A stretch of DNA of 64,000 nt. Origin: Taenia hydatigena (Eukaryota > Platyhelminthes > Cestoda > Cyclophyllidea > Taeniidae). The position numbers were made by a program, and so were the translations under genes. Below, one piece after another: positions 12,703-27,900 of the stretch. The stretch covers positions 6,815,960 to 6,879,959 of the forward strand of contig JADWOT020000005.1 in the NCBI GenBank assembly GCA_036345935.2, in the 5' to 3' direction. The notes under the pieces are model-generated. The model had not been told where the DNA came from, searched no databases, and saw nothing but the letters and a program-made list of their open reading frames with translations. Position 1 is the stretch's first letter; each line of letters starts with the position of its first letter.

Positions 12703-15700
12703 TGGACAGCGCTCAAAAGTCTGCCGACAGAAAGCAGTAAAATTTCCAGGTAAAATCATGACCTTAATTTCATTTAGTTGAGAGAAATCAAGTTGTTTGT
12801 GGGATTTCCTTGTTTCTAAAAAGTGTGGACACGTCTTCTCTATCTGAAGTACGGCTATGTAATGCAATGAATTTGCATCGTCAGTTTTCAAATAGGAAGA
12901 TTTACCTGGAAGCGAAATGGTATAAAGGTGAAATTGGGACTGAAGGCATAAATGAACCCAACTACTAGTCCGTAGTGAGAATTTTTTAGGATAGCGGAAT
13001 TTGTTTCTCCGTTCACTCTCTCCATATTGGTAGATCTGCATCTTGCATCAAAATGGCTCCCACATTCAAATAATCAAGCTATGAAAAAGCACACGATTTT
13101 ACTTTGTCTCGCTGAGTTCATTCACTCACAAACTCGGTGTGTGTTGAAGAGATTATCATGAGTTGTAAGGGTGGTTGACTTCAAAAAGCCGGCTGCCTAG
13201 TAAGTTTCTTGCACCACGACCATGCACACACGCACACGCGCAGCAACCTACCCTTAGTCGCCCCAGAGTCGACTCAGACACCTTTCAGGCGCGCGTGCGC
13301 ACTAGTGTCTGGTAAGTTGTCTGCAAGCTGTCGTTGTGTCTGCTGGAAGCGTACCTTTTACCTATGAAGTATTAATAACGTGACTATGGTAGAAATCATA
13401 CGCCTCTTACGTATCGTACTGTTATGCAACCATTTTAAAGTTTATTAATATGGGGGATAACAATAAGAGCTAAACAAAATATTTTGCAAAATTAATATGG
13501 ATTTTCACTCTTAAAACAATTGTGACAAATCGCATTCCTCGATCGCGGTGATTTCTTTTTTCTAAGCCAGTGACGGTCCTTCTAGCTGGGAGGCCCTATT
13601 ACCTTTGCAAGAATAGAATACTAAAATTGAAAATATGCTGGCTTATAAGCACTCGCTTTTTCTCTTATAAAATGTAGGATAAAAATCTGATTGTTTAAAC
13701 TGTCATGCCCATGTTTGCCTCAAATCTGGCAGCAACTCCATCAATCACCGCCAGTTTAAACATTTCTGGCTCAGTTGCTTATCCGATACGAATTTGCGTC
13801 TATTGTGACGGACTGGGGATTGCCAATACCCGCTTTGTTTCGCTTAATCAACACTAAATTACCCGACTGACTGCACCTAATTGCTTCACTTGGCCGATTC
13901 ATTAGCCCATATATAGTAGCGAGCCCTTCCTCATGCACATTTCCATGTTAGACGGATGTCTAGACGAAAGAACGCATGTATACACACTGTCACGTGTGGA
14001 CTGCGCCCAAAATAGCGTCTACGATTGACTTTGATATAAACGACTCAAAGAATTGAGTGCACTTTTGATCCATAAAACTTTTTTCTCTTTTAGCTGAAGT
14101 TAACTAAACGTCTAAATTGCAAATGTGTTAATGTTTTATGCCCAAATTTGGTAATTATAATTAACCTTGTAAATGATGGCAGTGCATTTTGCTTAGCGCT
14201 TTTTAAATACCAGTCGATTCAACACTTGAGCTATTTTTAAGTGGTTCGGCCCACTATTTTTAACTCTTTACACCGTAATCACTCGATTATGCTGCATGAG
14301 TCAGTTTGTTTATGGACGCAGTTTAGTTCAACAGAGTTGTTTATTTGAACAGCCTACAAATAAAATTGGCCGTACAAATGCATAGATTTAGCGATCATAT
14401 GAGTGGACAGGTAGGCTGCAGGCTTCATGATGTCTCCATTCAAGTGAGCATCGATATGTAGCTCTCTCCACCCTGAGGTGTTGTTTATGCAAAGTTGTGA
14501 CTGACGTCCTCCACTCACCACCTTCGCGTAGGATGCTCTTGTCGTTGTTTTTCATCTCAATCAAGTACAATTCACACATCAAGACCCACCTGTCAATAAA
14601 GCTAACCGATTTCGTCAATCATTCTTCTCTTACTCCTTCTCGAGATATTGAGAAATTGTGCATTCGAATAGGTAAAAGGTCTCGTGTTGGACTGTGCAAA
14701 AGTGATGTTTGGTGATACGCTACCTGCCGAATTTTTGCATAGTTTCCTATCTCCAAAATATGTGTTTCTATGAGTTCATGATTAAAATGACTGATTTGGC
14801 TTCTTTAAAGCAGTTAAAGTAATCATCCAAATACTTGTCTTTAATTAAACAAAAACGGTACGGGCAATTGTCTGTGTTTTTTTAAAAAAATTTGTGATCA
14901 ACAGTGCAGAAAATCTCTTTTTATTTCCTTCACTTAAGGGTGACTCAACAATGTTAGCGAAGCAGCTTCAGGTACAATGAAATTTGGCTAAATTTTTACA
15001 ATCAAAAACTTCGTTTGGCAGAGTGCGGTCGTGCAAGTTCTTCAATCATTGCGACACCGTTATATTTTATCCCTGAGTTATGATTCCCAAAATTAACTGT
15101 ACTTGAGGAAATATTAGTGAGCTTCTGCCACCGTAAGTTGGCTAACCGTTATGAAAATGCCATGTTTCGTAAAATATCGCAAAACGGCTTCGCGGTACAT
15201 CAAAGGGCTTTCAAGGAAGCATAACTATCTCATTCTAGTATTATCTGATTCGATCTGAATTGCGTAGTCCTTCTGGCTGCGTTTCCTTTGATTCGCTGAT
15301 GCAGTTGCTTGCTATTCGCTTGTTTGTAGGTTTCGAAATTTTTCTTCAAATATGAGTAAAAATCAGAAAATAAAATACTCTACATTGAACTCACGATCAG
15401 CTAATTTTGCGAATATGGCTACACGATGGAATGGAGACCACTGGCATTCTTTTTTCCATCTTTAGTGTTTATCATCTGCTGATTGAACTCTAGCGTCCTC
15501 CTTGATACTATTTTGCCTAGAGTAGGCATTTGTCAGTATGCTGATGTCTGATTTTAATTGGCAAAATAAAACGATTTTTTGACTGGCAGCAAATTTTACT
15601 TTAAATGTTTTACCAAAGATCGAGTGGAATCGAGTGATAGCCTACAACAAATTTTGTCTTCACTGGTGAGACCGTATAGAAAGCGATTGCGTTGTTAAAC

Positions 15701-17224
15701 TGATAGTGGAAGCCTCGCTTGAATAGACACTGTATTTATAAATAAGGCTAGAAATTGTGAACATTGATCAACGTATTTTAACATGCTCCAAGTCTTTCAA
15801 TGGGGTTTTACAAGGCTCCAGAGACGTGCATGCTAACTCATTGGAAAAATTTGAGCAACTGGTTGAAGATAGGTCTGTGTATGTCACATCGATCAGGGGC
15901 CAATGACCTGTAGTGCCTTTATTATTAAAAAAATGGTAATCAAATTGAATTTTATCAGGACAGGTTAAACTGCTTGTAATGTCAGATAAAAAGTTTATTG
16001 TCTGTCTTAAAAAAAAATAACGAGGGGGGACTTTGATATGCATGACAATGATTTTTAGACTTGTGCAAAGATGTCAAGTGTCTTTAGACGATCCCACTAC
16101 TTACAAAGGTCTAGCTGCTACGTCATCAATGTATGCGTCCCTTTCCTTTTATAACTCCCTTATCCCACAGCACGACAGCCAGCTTCCGTGAAAACAGTCT
16201 TGGGTACCTTTATCTGCCAAAGCCTAAAAGGCACACTCTGATGAGGGGATTTTGAAACACAAACTGGAGTCGTAGCATTTTCATAGTAGTATTTTTGTTC
16301 TTAACTAAGCGCTTATGCAAACACTTGTATTTAACGGTTAAAAATCACTAAAATCAATGGATGTGTGCGCCTGTTTTACAACTTTTCCATAATTTGTGTC
16401 AGCGAAGGGTAAAATAGTGACCTTCTGAGCACGGGATTTTTTGAACCAAGCTGCTCTGGCCCCCAGTGTGGGAGGTATCGCTATTGCAGTCGTGCCATTA
16501 CGCACCCTTTACTTTGTTATACTTCCATACGAATTCAGGAATAAAAGTAAGCATATTCTTAAAATATATTTTTGTGAGCGAGGCTCAATTTGAACGAAAA
16601 AAATACACATGTGTTATTTGGACGAAGGGCAATACAGAGCATCATGCACGATTGTCTTAAGTGAAGTTGGGCAGAAGAGTAAAAATACTTGACGATAGGC
16701 ATATAACATACTTGGCAAACTGAATCATTGTAAAAAACTAGGTGTGACCAAGTGAGAATCAATTGGAAAATATTGATACACCAATTGGTAGTAGGTTACC
16801 TAAGGAAAGCCTTTTACAGGTACATCTTCCGTCAAATTCCGATTGCTAATACATTTAAATAAACAGGCGGCTTTAAGAAGCAACTCCAGAGGATCATTTT
16901 GAACTGTGACGATGAGGAGCACAGTAAAGAAATGATGCAGCCTATGGAATGTGTTAATGAGGTTCTGCAGTAAAATAAGGTGCGGGATGGTGCGGCAAAC
17001 AAGCCCCTCAGTGGAATATCAACTGGTCTCGAACATTAGCAGCTTCCAGACCCGCCCCACCTCTCATAAACACACATACACACAAAACCCCTTTCCTTCC
17101 GATGTTTGTGTTCGCGTGTTTGTGGTTGTACGCAAGTTTTTCGCACGATTGCAGCTGCTAGTTTCCTCCTCTTCCTCCTCCTCTCACTCGCTCGCTCGTT
17201 CACTTCACAAAAGCCTTTGATCTT
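12703..17224. repeat. Tandem 4.5-kb copy A (probably one allele)
   Basis: Nearly identical to 17226-21732. I counted about 17 substitutions, a 15-bp deletion in copy B near 17285 and two single-base homopolymer differences: roughly 0.4% divergence, the level of allelic variation. It contains no gene I can support. A CpG-rich patch lies at about 13200-13330. The right end stops inside the CCTTTGATCTT motif exactly where the N lies. Confidence 0.95.
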
Positions 17225-17225
17225 N
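17225..17225. other. Single N: assembly join
   Basis: One ambiguous base separates the two 4.5-kb copies. To its left is the end of copy A (CCTTTGATCTT); to its right is TGGACAGCGC, which recurs at 12703. Confidence 0.99.
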
Positions 17226-20200
17226 TGGACAGCGCTCAAAAGTCTGCCGACAGAAAGCAGTAAAATTTCCAGGTAAAATCATGACTTGAGAGAAATCAAG
17301 TTGTTTGTGGGATTTCCTTGTTTCTAAAAAGTGTGGACACGTCTTCTCTATCTGAAGTACGGCTATGTAATGCAATGAATTTGCATCGTCAGTTTTCAAA
17401 TAGGAAGATTTACCTGGAAGCGAAATGGTATAAAGGTGAAATTGGGACTGAAGGCATAAATGAACCCAACTACTAGTCCGCAGTGAGAATTTTTTAGGAT
17501 AGCGGAATTTGTTTCTCCGTTCACTCTCTCCATATTGGTAGATCTGCATCTTGCATCAAAATGGCTCCCACATTCAAATAATCAAGCTATGAAAAAGCAC
17601 ACGATTTTACTTTGTCTCGCTGAGTTCATTCACTCACAAACTCGGTGTGTGTTGAAGAGATTATCATGAGTTGTAAGGGTGGTTGACTTCAAAAAGCCGG
17701 CTGCCTAGTAAGTTTCTTGCACCACGACCATGCACACACGCACACGCGCAGCAACCTACCCTTAGTCGCCCCAGAGTCGACTCAGACACCTTTCAGGCGC
17801 GCGTGCGCACTAGTGTCTGGTAAGTTGTCTGCAAGCTGTCGTTGTGTCTGCTGGAAGCGTACCTTTTACCTATGAAGTATTAATAACGTGACTATGGTAG
17901 AAATCATACGCCTCTTACGTATCGTACTGTTATGCAACCATTTTAAAGTTTATTAATATGGGGGATAACAATAAGAGCTAAACAAAATATTTTGCAAAAT
18001 TAATATGGATTTTCACTCTTAAAACAATTGTGACCAATCGCATTCCTCGATCGCGGTGATTTCTTTTTTCTAAGCCAGTGACGGTCCTTCTAGCTGGGAG
18101 GCCCTATTACCTTTCCAAGAATAGAATACTAAAATTGAAAATATGCTGGCTTATAAGCACTCGCTTTTTCTCTTATAAAATGTAGGATAAAAATCTGATT
18201 GTTTAAACTGTCATGCCCATGCTTGCCTCAAATCTGGCAGCAACTCCATCAATCACCGCCAGTTTAAACGTTTCTGGCTCAGTTGCTTATCCGATACGAA
18301 TTTGTGTCCATTGTGACGGACTGGGGATTGCCAATACCCGCTTTGTTTCGCTTAATCAACACTAAATTACCCGACTGACTGCACCTAATTGCTTCACTTG
18401 GCCGATTCATTAGCCCATATATAGTAGCGAGCCCTTCCTCATGCACATTTCCATGTTAGACGGATGTCTAGACGAAAGAACGCATGTATACACACTGTCA
18501 CGTGTGGACTGCGCCCAAAATAGCGTCTACGATTGACTTTGATATAAACGACTCAAAGAATTGAGTGCACTTTTGATCCATAAAACTTTTTTCTCTTTTA
18601 GCTGAAGTTAACTAAACGTCTAAATTGCAAATGTGTTAATGTTTTATGCCCAAATTTGGTAATTATAATTAACCTTGTAAATGATGGCAGTGCATTTTGC
18701 TTAGCGCTTTTTAAATACCAGTCGATTCAACACTTGAGCTATTTTTAAGTGGTTCGGTCCACTATTTTTAACTCTTTACACCGTAATCACTCGATTATGC
18801 TGCATGAGTCAGTTTGTTTATGGACGCGGTTTAGTTCAACAGAGTTGTTTATTTGAACAGCCTACAAATAAAATTGGCCGTACAAATGCATAGATTTAGC
18901 GATCATATGAGTGGACAGGTAGGCTGCAGGCTTCATGATGTCTCCATTCAAGTGAGCATCGATATGTAGCTCTCTCCACCCTGAGGTGTTGTTTATGCAA
19001 AGCTGTGACTGACGTCCTCCACTCACCACCTTCGCGTAGGATGCTCTTGTCGTTGTTTTTCATCTCAATCAAGTACAATTCACACATCAAGACCCACCTG
19101 TCAATAAAGCTAACCGATTTCGTCAATCATTCTTCTCTTACTCCTTCTCGAGATATTGAGAAATTGTGCATTCGAATAGGTAAAAGGTCTCGTGTTGGAC
19201 TGTGCAAAAGTGATGTTTGGTGATACGCTATCTGCCAAATTTCTGCATAGTTTCCTATCTCCAAAATATGTGTTTCTATGAGTTCATGATTAAAATGACT
19301 GATTTGGCTTCTTTAAAGCAGTTAAAGTAATCATCCAAATACTTGTCTTTAATTAAACAAAAACGGTACGGGCAATTGTCTGTGTTTTTTAAAAAAATTT
19401 GTGATCAACAGTGCAGAAAATCTCTTTTTATTTCCTTCACTTAAGGGTGACTCAACAATGTTAGCGAAGCAGCTTCAGGTACAATGAAATTTGGCTAAAT
19501 TTTTACAATCAAAAACTTCGTTTGGCAGAGTGCGGTCGTGCAAGTTCTTCAATCATTGAGACACCGTTATATTTTATCCCTGAGTTATGATTCCCAAAAT
19601 TAACTGTACTTGAGGAAATATTAGTGAGCTTCTGCCACCGTAAGTTGGCTAACCGTTATGAAAATGCCATGTTTCGTAAAATATCGCAAAACGGCTTCGC
19701 GGTACATCAAAGGGCTTTCAAGGAAGCATAACTATCTCATTCTAGTATTATCTGATTCGATCTGAATTGCGTAGTCCTTCTGGCTGCGTTTCCTTTGATT
19801 CGCTGATGCAGTTGCTTGCTATTCGCTTGTTTGTAGGTTTCGAAATTTTTCTTCAAATATGAGTAAAAATCAGAAAATAAAATACTCTACATTGAACTCA
19901 CGATCAGCTAATTTTGCGAATATGGCTACACGATGGAATGGAGACCACTGGCATTCTTTTTTCCATCTTTAGTGTTTATCATCTGCTGATTGAACTCTAG
20001 CGTCCTCCTTGATACTATTTTGCCTAGAGTAGGCATTTGTCAGTATGCTGATGTCTGATTTTAATTGGCAAAATAAAACGATTTTTTGACTGGCAGCAAA
20101 TTTTACTTTAAATGTTTTACCAAAGATCGAGTGGAATCGAGTGATAGCCTACAACAAATTTTGTCTTCACTGGTGAGACCGTATAGAAAGCGATTGCGTT

Positions 20201-21732
20201 GTTAAACTGATAGTGGAAGCCTCGCTTGAATAGACACTGTATTTATAAATAAGGCTAGAAATTGTGAACATTGATCAACGTATTTTAACATGCTCCAAGT
20301 CTTTCAATGGGGTTTTACAAGGCTCCAGAGACGTGCATGCTAACTCATTGGAAAAATTTGAGCAACTGGTTGAAGATAGGTCTGTGTATGTCACATCGAT
20401 CAGGGGCCAATGACCTGTAGTGCCTTTATTATTAAAAAAATGGTAATCAAATTGAATTTTATCAGGACAGGTTAAACTGCTTGTAATGTCAGATAAAAAG
20501 TTTATTGTCTGTCTTAAAAAAAAATAACGAGGGGGGACTTTGATATGCATGACAATGATTTTTAGACTTGTGCAAAGATGTCAAGTGTCTTTAGACGATC
20601 CCACTACTTACAAAGGTCTAGCTGCTACGTCATCAATGTATGCGTCCCTTTCCTTTTATAACTCCCTTATCCCACAGCACGACAGCCAGCTTCCGTGAAA
20701 ACAGTCTTGGGTACCTTTATCTGCCAAAGCCTAAAAGGCACACTCTGATGAGGGGATTTTGAAACACAAACTGGAGTCGTAGCATTTTCATAGTAGTATT
20801 TATGTTTTTAACTAAGCGCTTATGCAAACACTTGTATTTAACGGTTAAAAATCACTAAAATCAATGGATGTGTGCGCCTGTTTTACAACTTTTCCATAAT
20901 TTGTGTCAGCGAAGGGTAAAATAGTGACCTTCTGAGCACGGGATTTTTTGAACCAAGCTGCTCTGGCCCCTAGTGTGGGAGGTATCGCTATTGCAGTCGT
21001 GCCATTACGCACCCTTTACTTTGTTATACTTCCATACGAATTCAGGAATAAAAGTAAGCATATTCTTAAAATATATTTTTGTGAGCGAGGCTCAATTTGA
21101 ACGAAAAAAAATACACATGTGTTATTTGGACGAAGGGTAATACAGAGCATCATGCACGATTGTCTTAAGTGAAGTTGGGCAGAAGAGTAAAAATACTTGA
21201 CGATAGGCATATAACATACTTGGCAAACTGAATCATTGTAAAAAACTAGGTGTGACCAAGTGAGAATCAATTGGAAAATATTGATACACCAATTGGTAGT
21301 AGGTTACCTAAGGAAAGCCTTTTACAGGTACATCTTCCGTCAAATTCCGATTGCTAATACATTTAAATAAACAGGCGGCTTTAAGAAGCAACTCCAGAGG
21401 ATCATTTTGAACTGTGACGATGAGGAGCACAGTAAAGAAATGATGCAGCCTATGGAATGTGTTAATGAGGTTCTGCAGTAAAATAAGGTGCGGGATGGTG
21501 CGGCAAACAAGCCCCTCAGTGGAATATCAACTGGTCTCGAACATTAGCAGCTTCCAGACCCGCCCCACCTCTCATAAACACACATACACACAAAACCCCT
21601 TTCCTTCCGATGTTTGTGTTCGCGTGTTTGTGGTTGTACGCAAGTTTTTCGCACGATTGCAGCTGCTAGTTTCCTCCTCTTCCTCCTCCTCTCACTCGCT
21701 CGCTCGTTCACTTCACAAAAGCCTTTGATCTT
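17226..21732. repeat. Tandem 4.5-kb copy B (probably the other allele)
   Basis: Second copy of 12703-17224, 15 bp shorter overall. Its right end reads through CCTTTGATCTT into unique sequence (GCCGCGCAACTGC), giving the uninterrupted form of the island truncated at 17224. No gene supported. Confidence 0.95.
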
Positions 21733-21745
21733 GCCGCGCAACTGC
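21722..21745 (+). promoter_or_regulatory. TCF/LEF-type site B with adjacent GCCGCGCA
   Basis: CCTTTGATCTT is followed immediately by GCCGCGCAACTGC. The same composite, with one inserted T and one substitution, occurs at 29499. The truncated copy at 17214-17224 is the allelic duplicate. In Drosophila, TCF with a C-clamp reads a GC-rich helper (GCCGCCR) next to the HMG site, and this arrangement resembles that. Confidence 0.5.
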
Positions 21746-21850
21746 TAAAAAGCAGCGGTCTATTTTCAATTACACACACTAACGCACGCACTACACATGG
21801 ACTATGTCAGAGTGTGTGTTTATAGTGTTTGTGCGCGCGCAAGTGCGGTC

Positions 21851-21870
21851 GTGTGTGTGTGTGTGTGTGT
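21851..21870. repeat. (GT)n microsatellite
   Basis: A 20-base GT run 105 bp downstream of TCF-type site B, within a CpG-rich island (about 21730-21960). Confidence 0.95.
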
Positions 21871-21960
21871 ATACGTTAACGTTCACGCAGCATTCATCAC
21901 TAACGGAAAGGTAAGAGCAGAGAGGAGCAGAGTAGAGCAGAGGGCTCAGCAGAGATGACC

Positions 21961-24900
21961 ACACTACATTTTTATCGCGTCACATCATATTAAACGACTA
22001 GAACACCCGTCGCTACCTAATTGTGTGAGTGCGAGTGGTGACCACTCGCGAAATTACTGACATCGGACTCTAAAATGGGTGCCTAGATTGCCAACACCAA
22101 AAATGTAACCCGTTTACGCGAATGTTTCTTCCATATACAAGGCCATTTGCTATGGTAAAGTGCTCAAGCTGCCAAGCTTTCTCAATGTAAACAAAGATCA
22201 AACCAAGTGCCCTTTTAATTCGCAAAAAATGCATAAAATTTCCTCCTTTTTTGACACACGAAAGCCTTGATCGATAGGTGAAGCAGTCAGTAAAATCATC
22301 TTGTTGATACTTAAGAGGAGCATAAATACATCCGAAGATGCATATTACAAACTGCTACTCTGTGATAGAGCGACAATAATCGGATATTCTGACGATAGCT
22401 TCCCCTTTCAGTGCTCATACACGGACCGGATGCATAAGTAAAGCAATAGAAGTGGTAAATAAATATATAAAGAACCTCAAAAAATTTCCCTTGACATTAT
22501 CAGGATAACTCATCACCGAATCGTCACCTCCACTTACTAGTTGGTATCGCGTGGAAGAAGTGTTTAAACAACCTTTTCATACCTAAATGCACAAAATCTC
22601 TGGTTTTCAAACACAGGTAAGCGCCAAATTTTTAGCCGTACCAGTTGTTATTGCATCAAGTTTATGTTAAACTGTCGTACGCAATTAAGGACACCCAATT
22701 TTTCATCAACGATTTTGGTGCGGTCGGGTTTGGGAGGCATTAGTAATACTTTGCCCAAACATCTAAGGAAACTTTAGGGATCCTTCAAACGATCCGTTAT
22801 GCTAACAAATTTCAATCCATTGAATGCAAGCAACGATTCACTTAAACATTGCTGCGGATCGGGTGGGTTTATTTCCATTTAATCGTGGAAAATTGTGCCA
22901 AATTAATTGCTTGGTTTTTTGTGTATCTGAATGTTTATTATGTAATTCTAATGCTCTCTAAGCAAATTGTTGCTTCCGTGTAAAGAAGTATTTTCATTCA
23001 GTTATCAAGTAAGTTACACTGATTGGAAGAAGCAAACATAATAGCGCGATGTATTGGCTCAAATGATGGTGAAAGAGTTGTTGGTTGGGATTTATGAACG
23101 TAATTAGAGAAAAAAATGCGTTTCTAGGACTCACTTCTACTCACTTTCCTACTTGAGATGCACCAATTTTATGTTTTTATGCACAGTCAGATTGAAAAGT
23201 GATTGGAAATCAACTATCTTCAGTGATTAGCATGCTGGAGCAACCTTGAAAAAGCGTATATATCAGTCTTCGCTGACTGACACTTTTCGGCAGTAATAAT
23301 GATAGAAAATTTTTGGTGGTCAATCTTACGTTTTTTAATCCAACCAAAAGTACTCGAGTTAACCATTTTACATGCACGCTTTTATGCCAAGGGTATTAAA
23401 ATCGCCAAGAAACTAAAAAGTCAGAAGACAGTCAGAGGGTTTACCTACGATTCAATTAAATGGTAGAACTCTTAAAGGTGACGTACTGTTCATTTATGCG
23501 TGGAATGGATTGTTTTAAGAAAATGTGCTTAAATAGATCAGCATTTTTACTAAAGAAGGAGTGCAACCAATTTGAAATAGTTCACTATTTCGAATTGTTA
23601 ATATCCAAATCACAGCAAAAGTTGAAACAAAAGTATTAGCGAATAACTTTAAAAATGTCCAATCTCTTCCACAACAAAATTGTAGGTTTGGCTACAACCG
23701 CTTGAGCATAAAGAAAAGCGATTAGCCATTCCAAAGGAAAAAAATCGCAAGCTGGCTTTTGAATGGCATTGAACACTTCACAAGCAGCAATATCACTTGC
23801 ACCAAACATGATAGAAGTGCTTTTACTTGACGTAAGCATCATCACAACGCTTCAAGTGCTTAGCAAAACCATTCTAAAACAGCAGCTTCTTAATAGGCTA
23901 CCACATTTTAGCTGCGGAAAAAAAGTTGCAGGTTTTGGCCACTCACTAAATGCCTACCCCTTTCAAGGGAATGGTGGACTGAGGGTTATTAAACTCAAAT
24001 TCTTCGATATTTTTGTTAAAGACACATTAATTTAATTGCACTGACTGATTCAATTTCTTAGTTCGCATGGATATAAAAAGATGTATTGAGATTTGTGGAA
24101 ACAGTGTATGTTGTAGAACTGGATAAAAGAGCCAGCATTAGACAGAATTTGTTCTTGTATTATTGGTCATTGAGTGAAATTGAATAAATTGCCATCAGTA
24201 GAAAAGTAATAACACAACCTCTACATGACATCCTTTTTGATCCTTATCAGGGGCAACTAGACGTAAATTTTAAAGTGTAATTATAACACTAAGTGTCCGT
24301 ACAGCTTCATTAATTATGCGCGACATTTTACCCAATCATCACTCTGCAGTTCCGCGCACCAATCAGTTCCACGCAAGCACCTGATGCTAAATCGTGCTTC
24401 GTGGTGATTGGCGAGCCTACTACGCGCAATATAGTCAAATCCGGTATGGTTATGGGGCACATATGCATGCAAAGACACACACACCCCTTGCATAACCTGC
24501 CAACACGCAGAATGCGACGCGCATTCAACCGGCAACGCAATAACGCAGCGTGAACCAATTGGATTTCTATACTATCTCCCACAACCTTCATTACTGCCAT
24601 CCTTCCCCTTCTGTAGGTATTCCTACGTGGATACTTTACACTACTCTCCTCTCAAACCGTTAATTTGAGTTCCACTGACGGAATAAGAACTCATTGGCCA
24701 CGTGAGTAACCTGTCTGTTTTCATTACTGTGCAACCTTTTGGGGTAGTGGGTGCATATGCGAGTGCGTGATGGATAGCAATTAAGCAATTAATTAAGCCT
24801 CACTTAGTCACAGGAGTTTATTGAGCTCTTTAATTGAATTTAGCTTGCTTGTGCACTTATGTCGTCTGTCGTAATTGGATTGTTGTAGACCCAATTTACT

Positions 24901-27900
24901 GTTATGTGGCAATGCTGCAAGATATATACTAGACCGCCCATTCAAGCGCCTCTTCTGCTATTTTGGATATTATTACTTTGCTTATTTTTGCCTCTCCTTT
25001 TGAGTTTCCATCCTTGTAGTAATTACTCAAGCAGTCTCGTGAACAAGTTGATTAATGTGCACCAATTGCATGGAGTTGTAAATTCAATTCAATTCAAAAT
25101 TTATTCCCAGTGATATGTTAATGACTTGTAGCTTCGAAACCTCCGCGAAAGTACACCATAATTTTAAAAAGATATTTGCTATCAGCATTATAAAGTGTTT
25201 CCTTTGAAGGGATGATCATCTTCTTATTCATGGTCATCAAACTTCGCTTTCAAGGTGTTACACCATTTGTGGAAATAAATTACTTAATTCAAAGACTTTG
25301 TTAAGATGACTTTTAGTAACTCTTAATGATAAGGCCCAAGCTTCATTAAATTTCTTAGTCTACCGAATCTCTGACTTCATGTAACCTTGAGAATGCTTCA
25401 ACAATTTCATCACAGTGCTATAAGCTGCTTGGAGTAGGGAACAACCCCTTCATTTAAAATTTTCCAAGCACCCGAGCCATTTTGTAAAATCAAACTTATT
25501 CGACTCAATAAACAGATGACTACACAAGCATCACGTCATTTTAGCCTCAACGCTATTATTTGTGGCCCATGTTAATTATTGTGGTCATAAAAATTATGCT
25601 CAACGCCACTAATTGTGAACTGTTTGAATGGTCATTTGCAAGCATCATCCGTCTCGATATAGGGAATCCGCAGTTTTTAGAAAACTGGGATTACAAGATA
25701 AATTATTGTGAATGAAGGCTAAGTTTACCTTTCACTCCACTGTAGGATAGTTCCCGTGAACTCTTAATAACATTTGCTTTGAACATGTATCAATGACCAC
25801 TGGACACATTCACTCAATGCACTTTCCGAAAATTGGGAGGCGTTTTTTATGCTAACCAAATCCCGTTGGCTACACGTCATATTTTGCTCATGCTTACATA
25901 AAAGTTTAAAAAATCTTGTTCATTAATTTCCCCACCTCAAAACAGGCTAGGTCACTCACTCATAATCTTGCTTGATGCCGAAGAACACTACCGTTGTGCA
26001 TGTGGTGCAAGCGGAGGAGACTAAGTCTATTAAGTATGCTATGTAGGAGTGTAGAGATTCCCGACTAATATTAGGCCGCTAATTTTGCGAACAATGTAAG
26101 TCCGTTTTCTGTGTGAAATTCGCATACAAATGGGAAAAAAGGCGTTTAGTATGGTGAGGTTACATTTCACCGCTTTTAAATCAGTATGTTTTGTCCAGTT
26201 GAACGTAATCAAATTCGTTATCAGTAAAAGAAGAGTTTCCAAGGTCCGTACTTGAGATATCCATTGATACAATTGAAGCAGTCTAAACATAAAGTAGCTG
26301 TTCTCTGATCGAAACACAGACACAATTGATTCTCCACGCTATAGCCTCTTAATTACCACTTTAACTAGTGACATTTGCCGTTTTGCGCAGTAAAACGTGT
26401 TAAATGGGAACTGAAAGCGTTAACTAAAAATATTTTACTGGTGGCCGCATTGTTTCGCTTGGCGGTTGTTATGAACAGGATGGTAGAACTTGGGAAGCAC
26501 GTTGACGCGGAGATATGGCGAATACTTGGAGAATGAAAAGCGTATTCCAGTTAGTTTTGGGTGATTTACATCTCTCAAATGGTTCAGTAATATTATCCTC
26601 AACAAAGTACCACGATCTTATGGGGTTTCATTTAAACCTACCTCTTGCATGCATTTAACTCAAATAATTTTAAATGCTTCCTGTTAACGAACGCCATTGA
26701 ATAGCAATCCAAAGGCCAAAATTCTAGATTGCAAATCGACAGAACAGTTTACCTTTGACCGAATAAAATACGTAAGGAAGAATAAACCATTCCTCGCTTG
26801 ACTAACCGATGCAAGCGTTTGTGTACACTTTGCCATGCAATGGGATCGGGGACGGTCAAATGAATTCTAAGAACTTTGGCTTTATCCAAACAAAATTAAC
26901 ATCTAATTGGCTTCCCATTTTTCGATGTTATTTAACCTTCCCCCAATTTGTGCGGATTAAAATTAAACAAAACTCACGTGCTGATGTTGGTAAAAGGTGA
27001 CCCTCCTCCCTCCGATTTGTAGTTCTAACCCACTCTTGATTATCAATTTGACTACTCTATGCATCCGCTACGATAAACCTCCATTTACACCCCTTTTTAA
27101 CTGTTTAATTAAAAATTTTATTTTATCATTTCCTGGAAAATTAACCACATGGCCTAGCGAAATTCCGTTTAATATGCATTAGCGTGTTTTAAAATACAAT
27201 TTGCAGTGTAGCACCCAAAGCCGCAACTTCTTTAGCATTTCCACTAGAAATTTTCTTAATGTGGATCTGATGGGGAAATATTCCCTCACATTTTAGGGGC
27301 ATGTTAAACCTATCCGTCACTTCATAAATGCCATTTTCGGAAATGGCCGGGATCATTCGGCATAGCAGCTAAGGAATAATTTGACTATGGCCATAGATTT
27401 TAATCATACTGTCGTTCATGAAATCTAGACTTTATTCTTCTAGATGCAGTCGTTTAGGTTATAGCATTTTTTACTCAACATCCTTTTCTTGCATAGCGGT
27501 CAATCATTAAGGACTCCACTAAACGTCATGAGAGAGGGTGGTGGATTTAAAAAATGCATCCGAACTTTAGACGATTAAGTTAATTTGAGTTAATAGGCCT
27601 TGATTACCATAAGTTGGATTTGAAGGGCTATCGGTTTATCTGAAAAGCACTTGATTTTGGGGCAAGAATTGCTGATGTCTCACATTGGTAATACTAGGAA
27701 ACATGATGTAACCCTTGAATGGGTCATTCCCAGCGTTGTTAGCTGTGAGTCTGACTTCAACTTTTGCAGCGACCTCAACATCTAAAGTCTGCATGTACAC
27801 GCGTCACAGGGTTAGGCTTGCATGCTAATGGAGAGAGAGAATAGCTTATGAAATCACATTTGCTGCGTACATAGGATCCTATTTGTGCATGGTCATGGGA

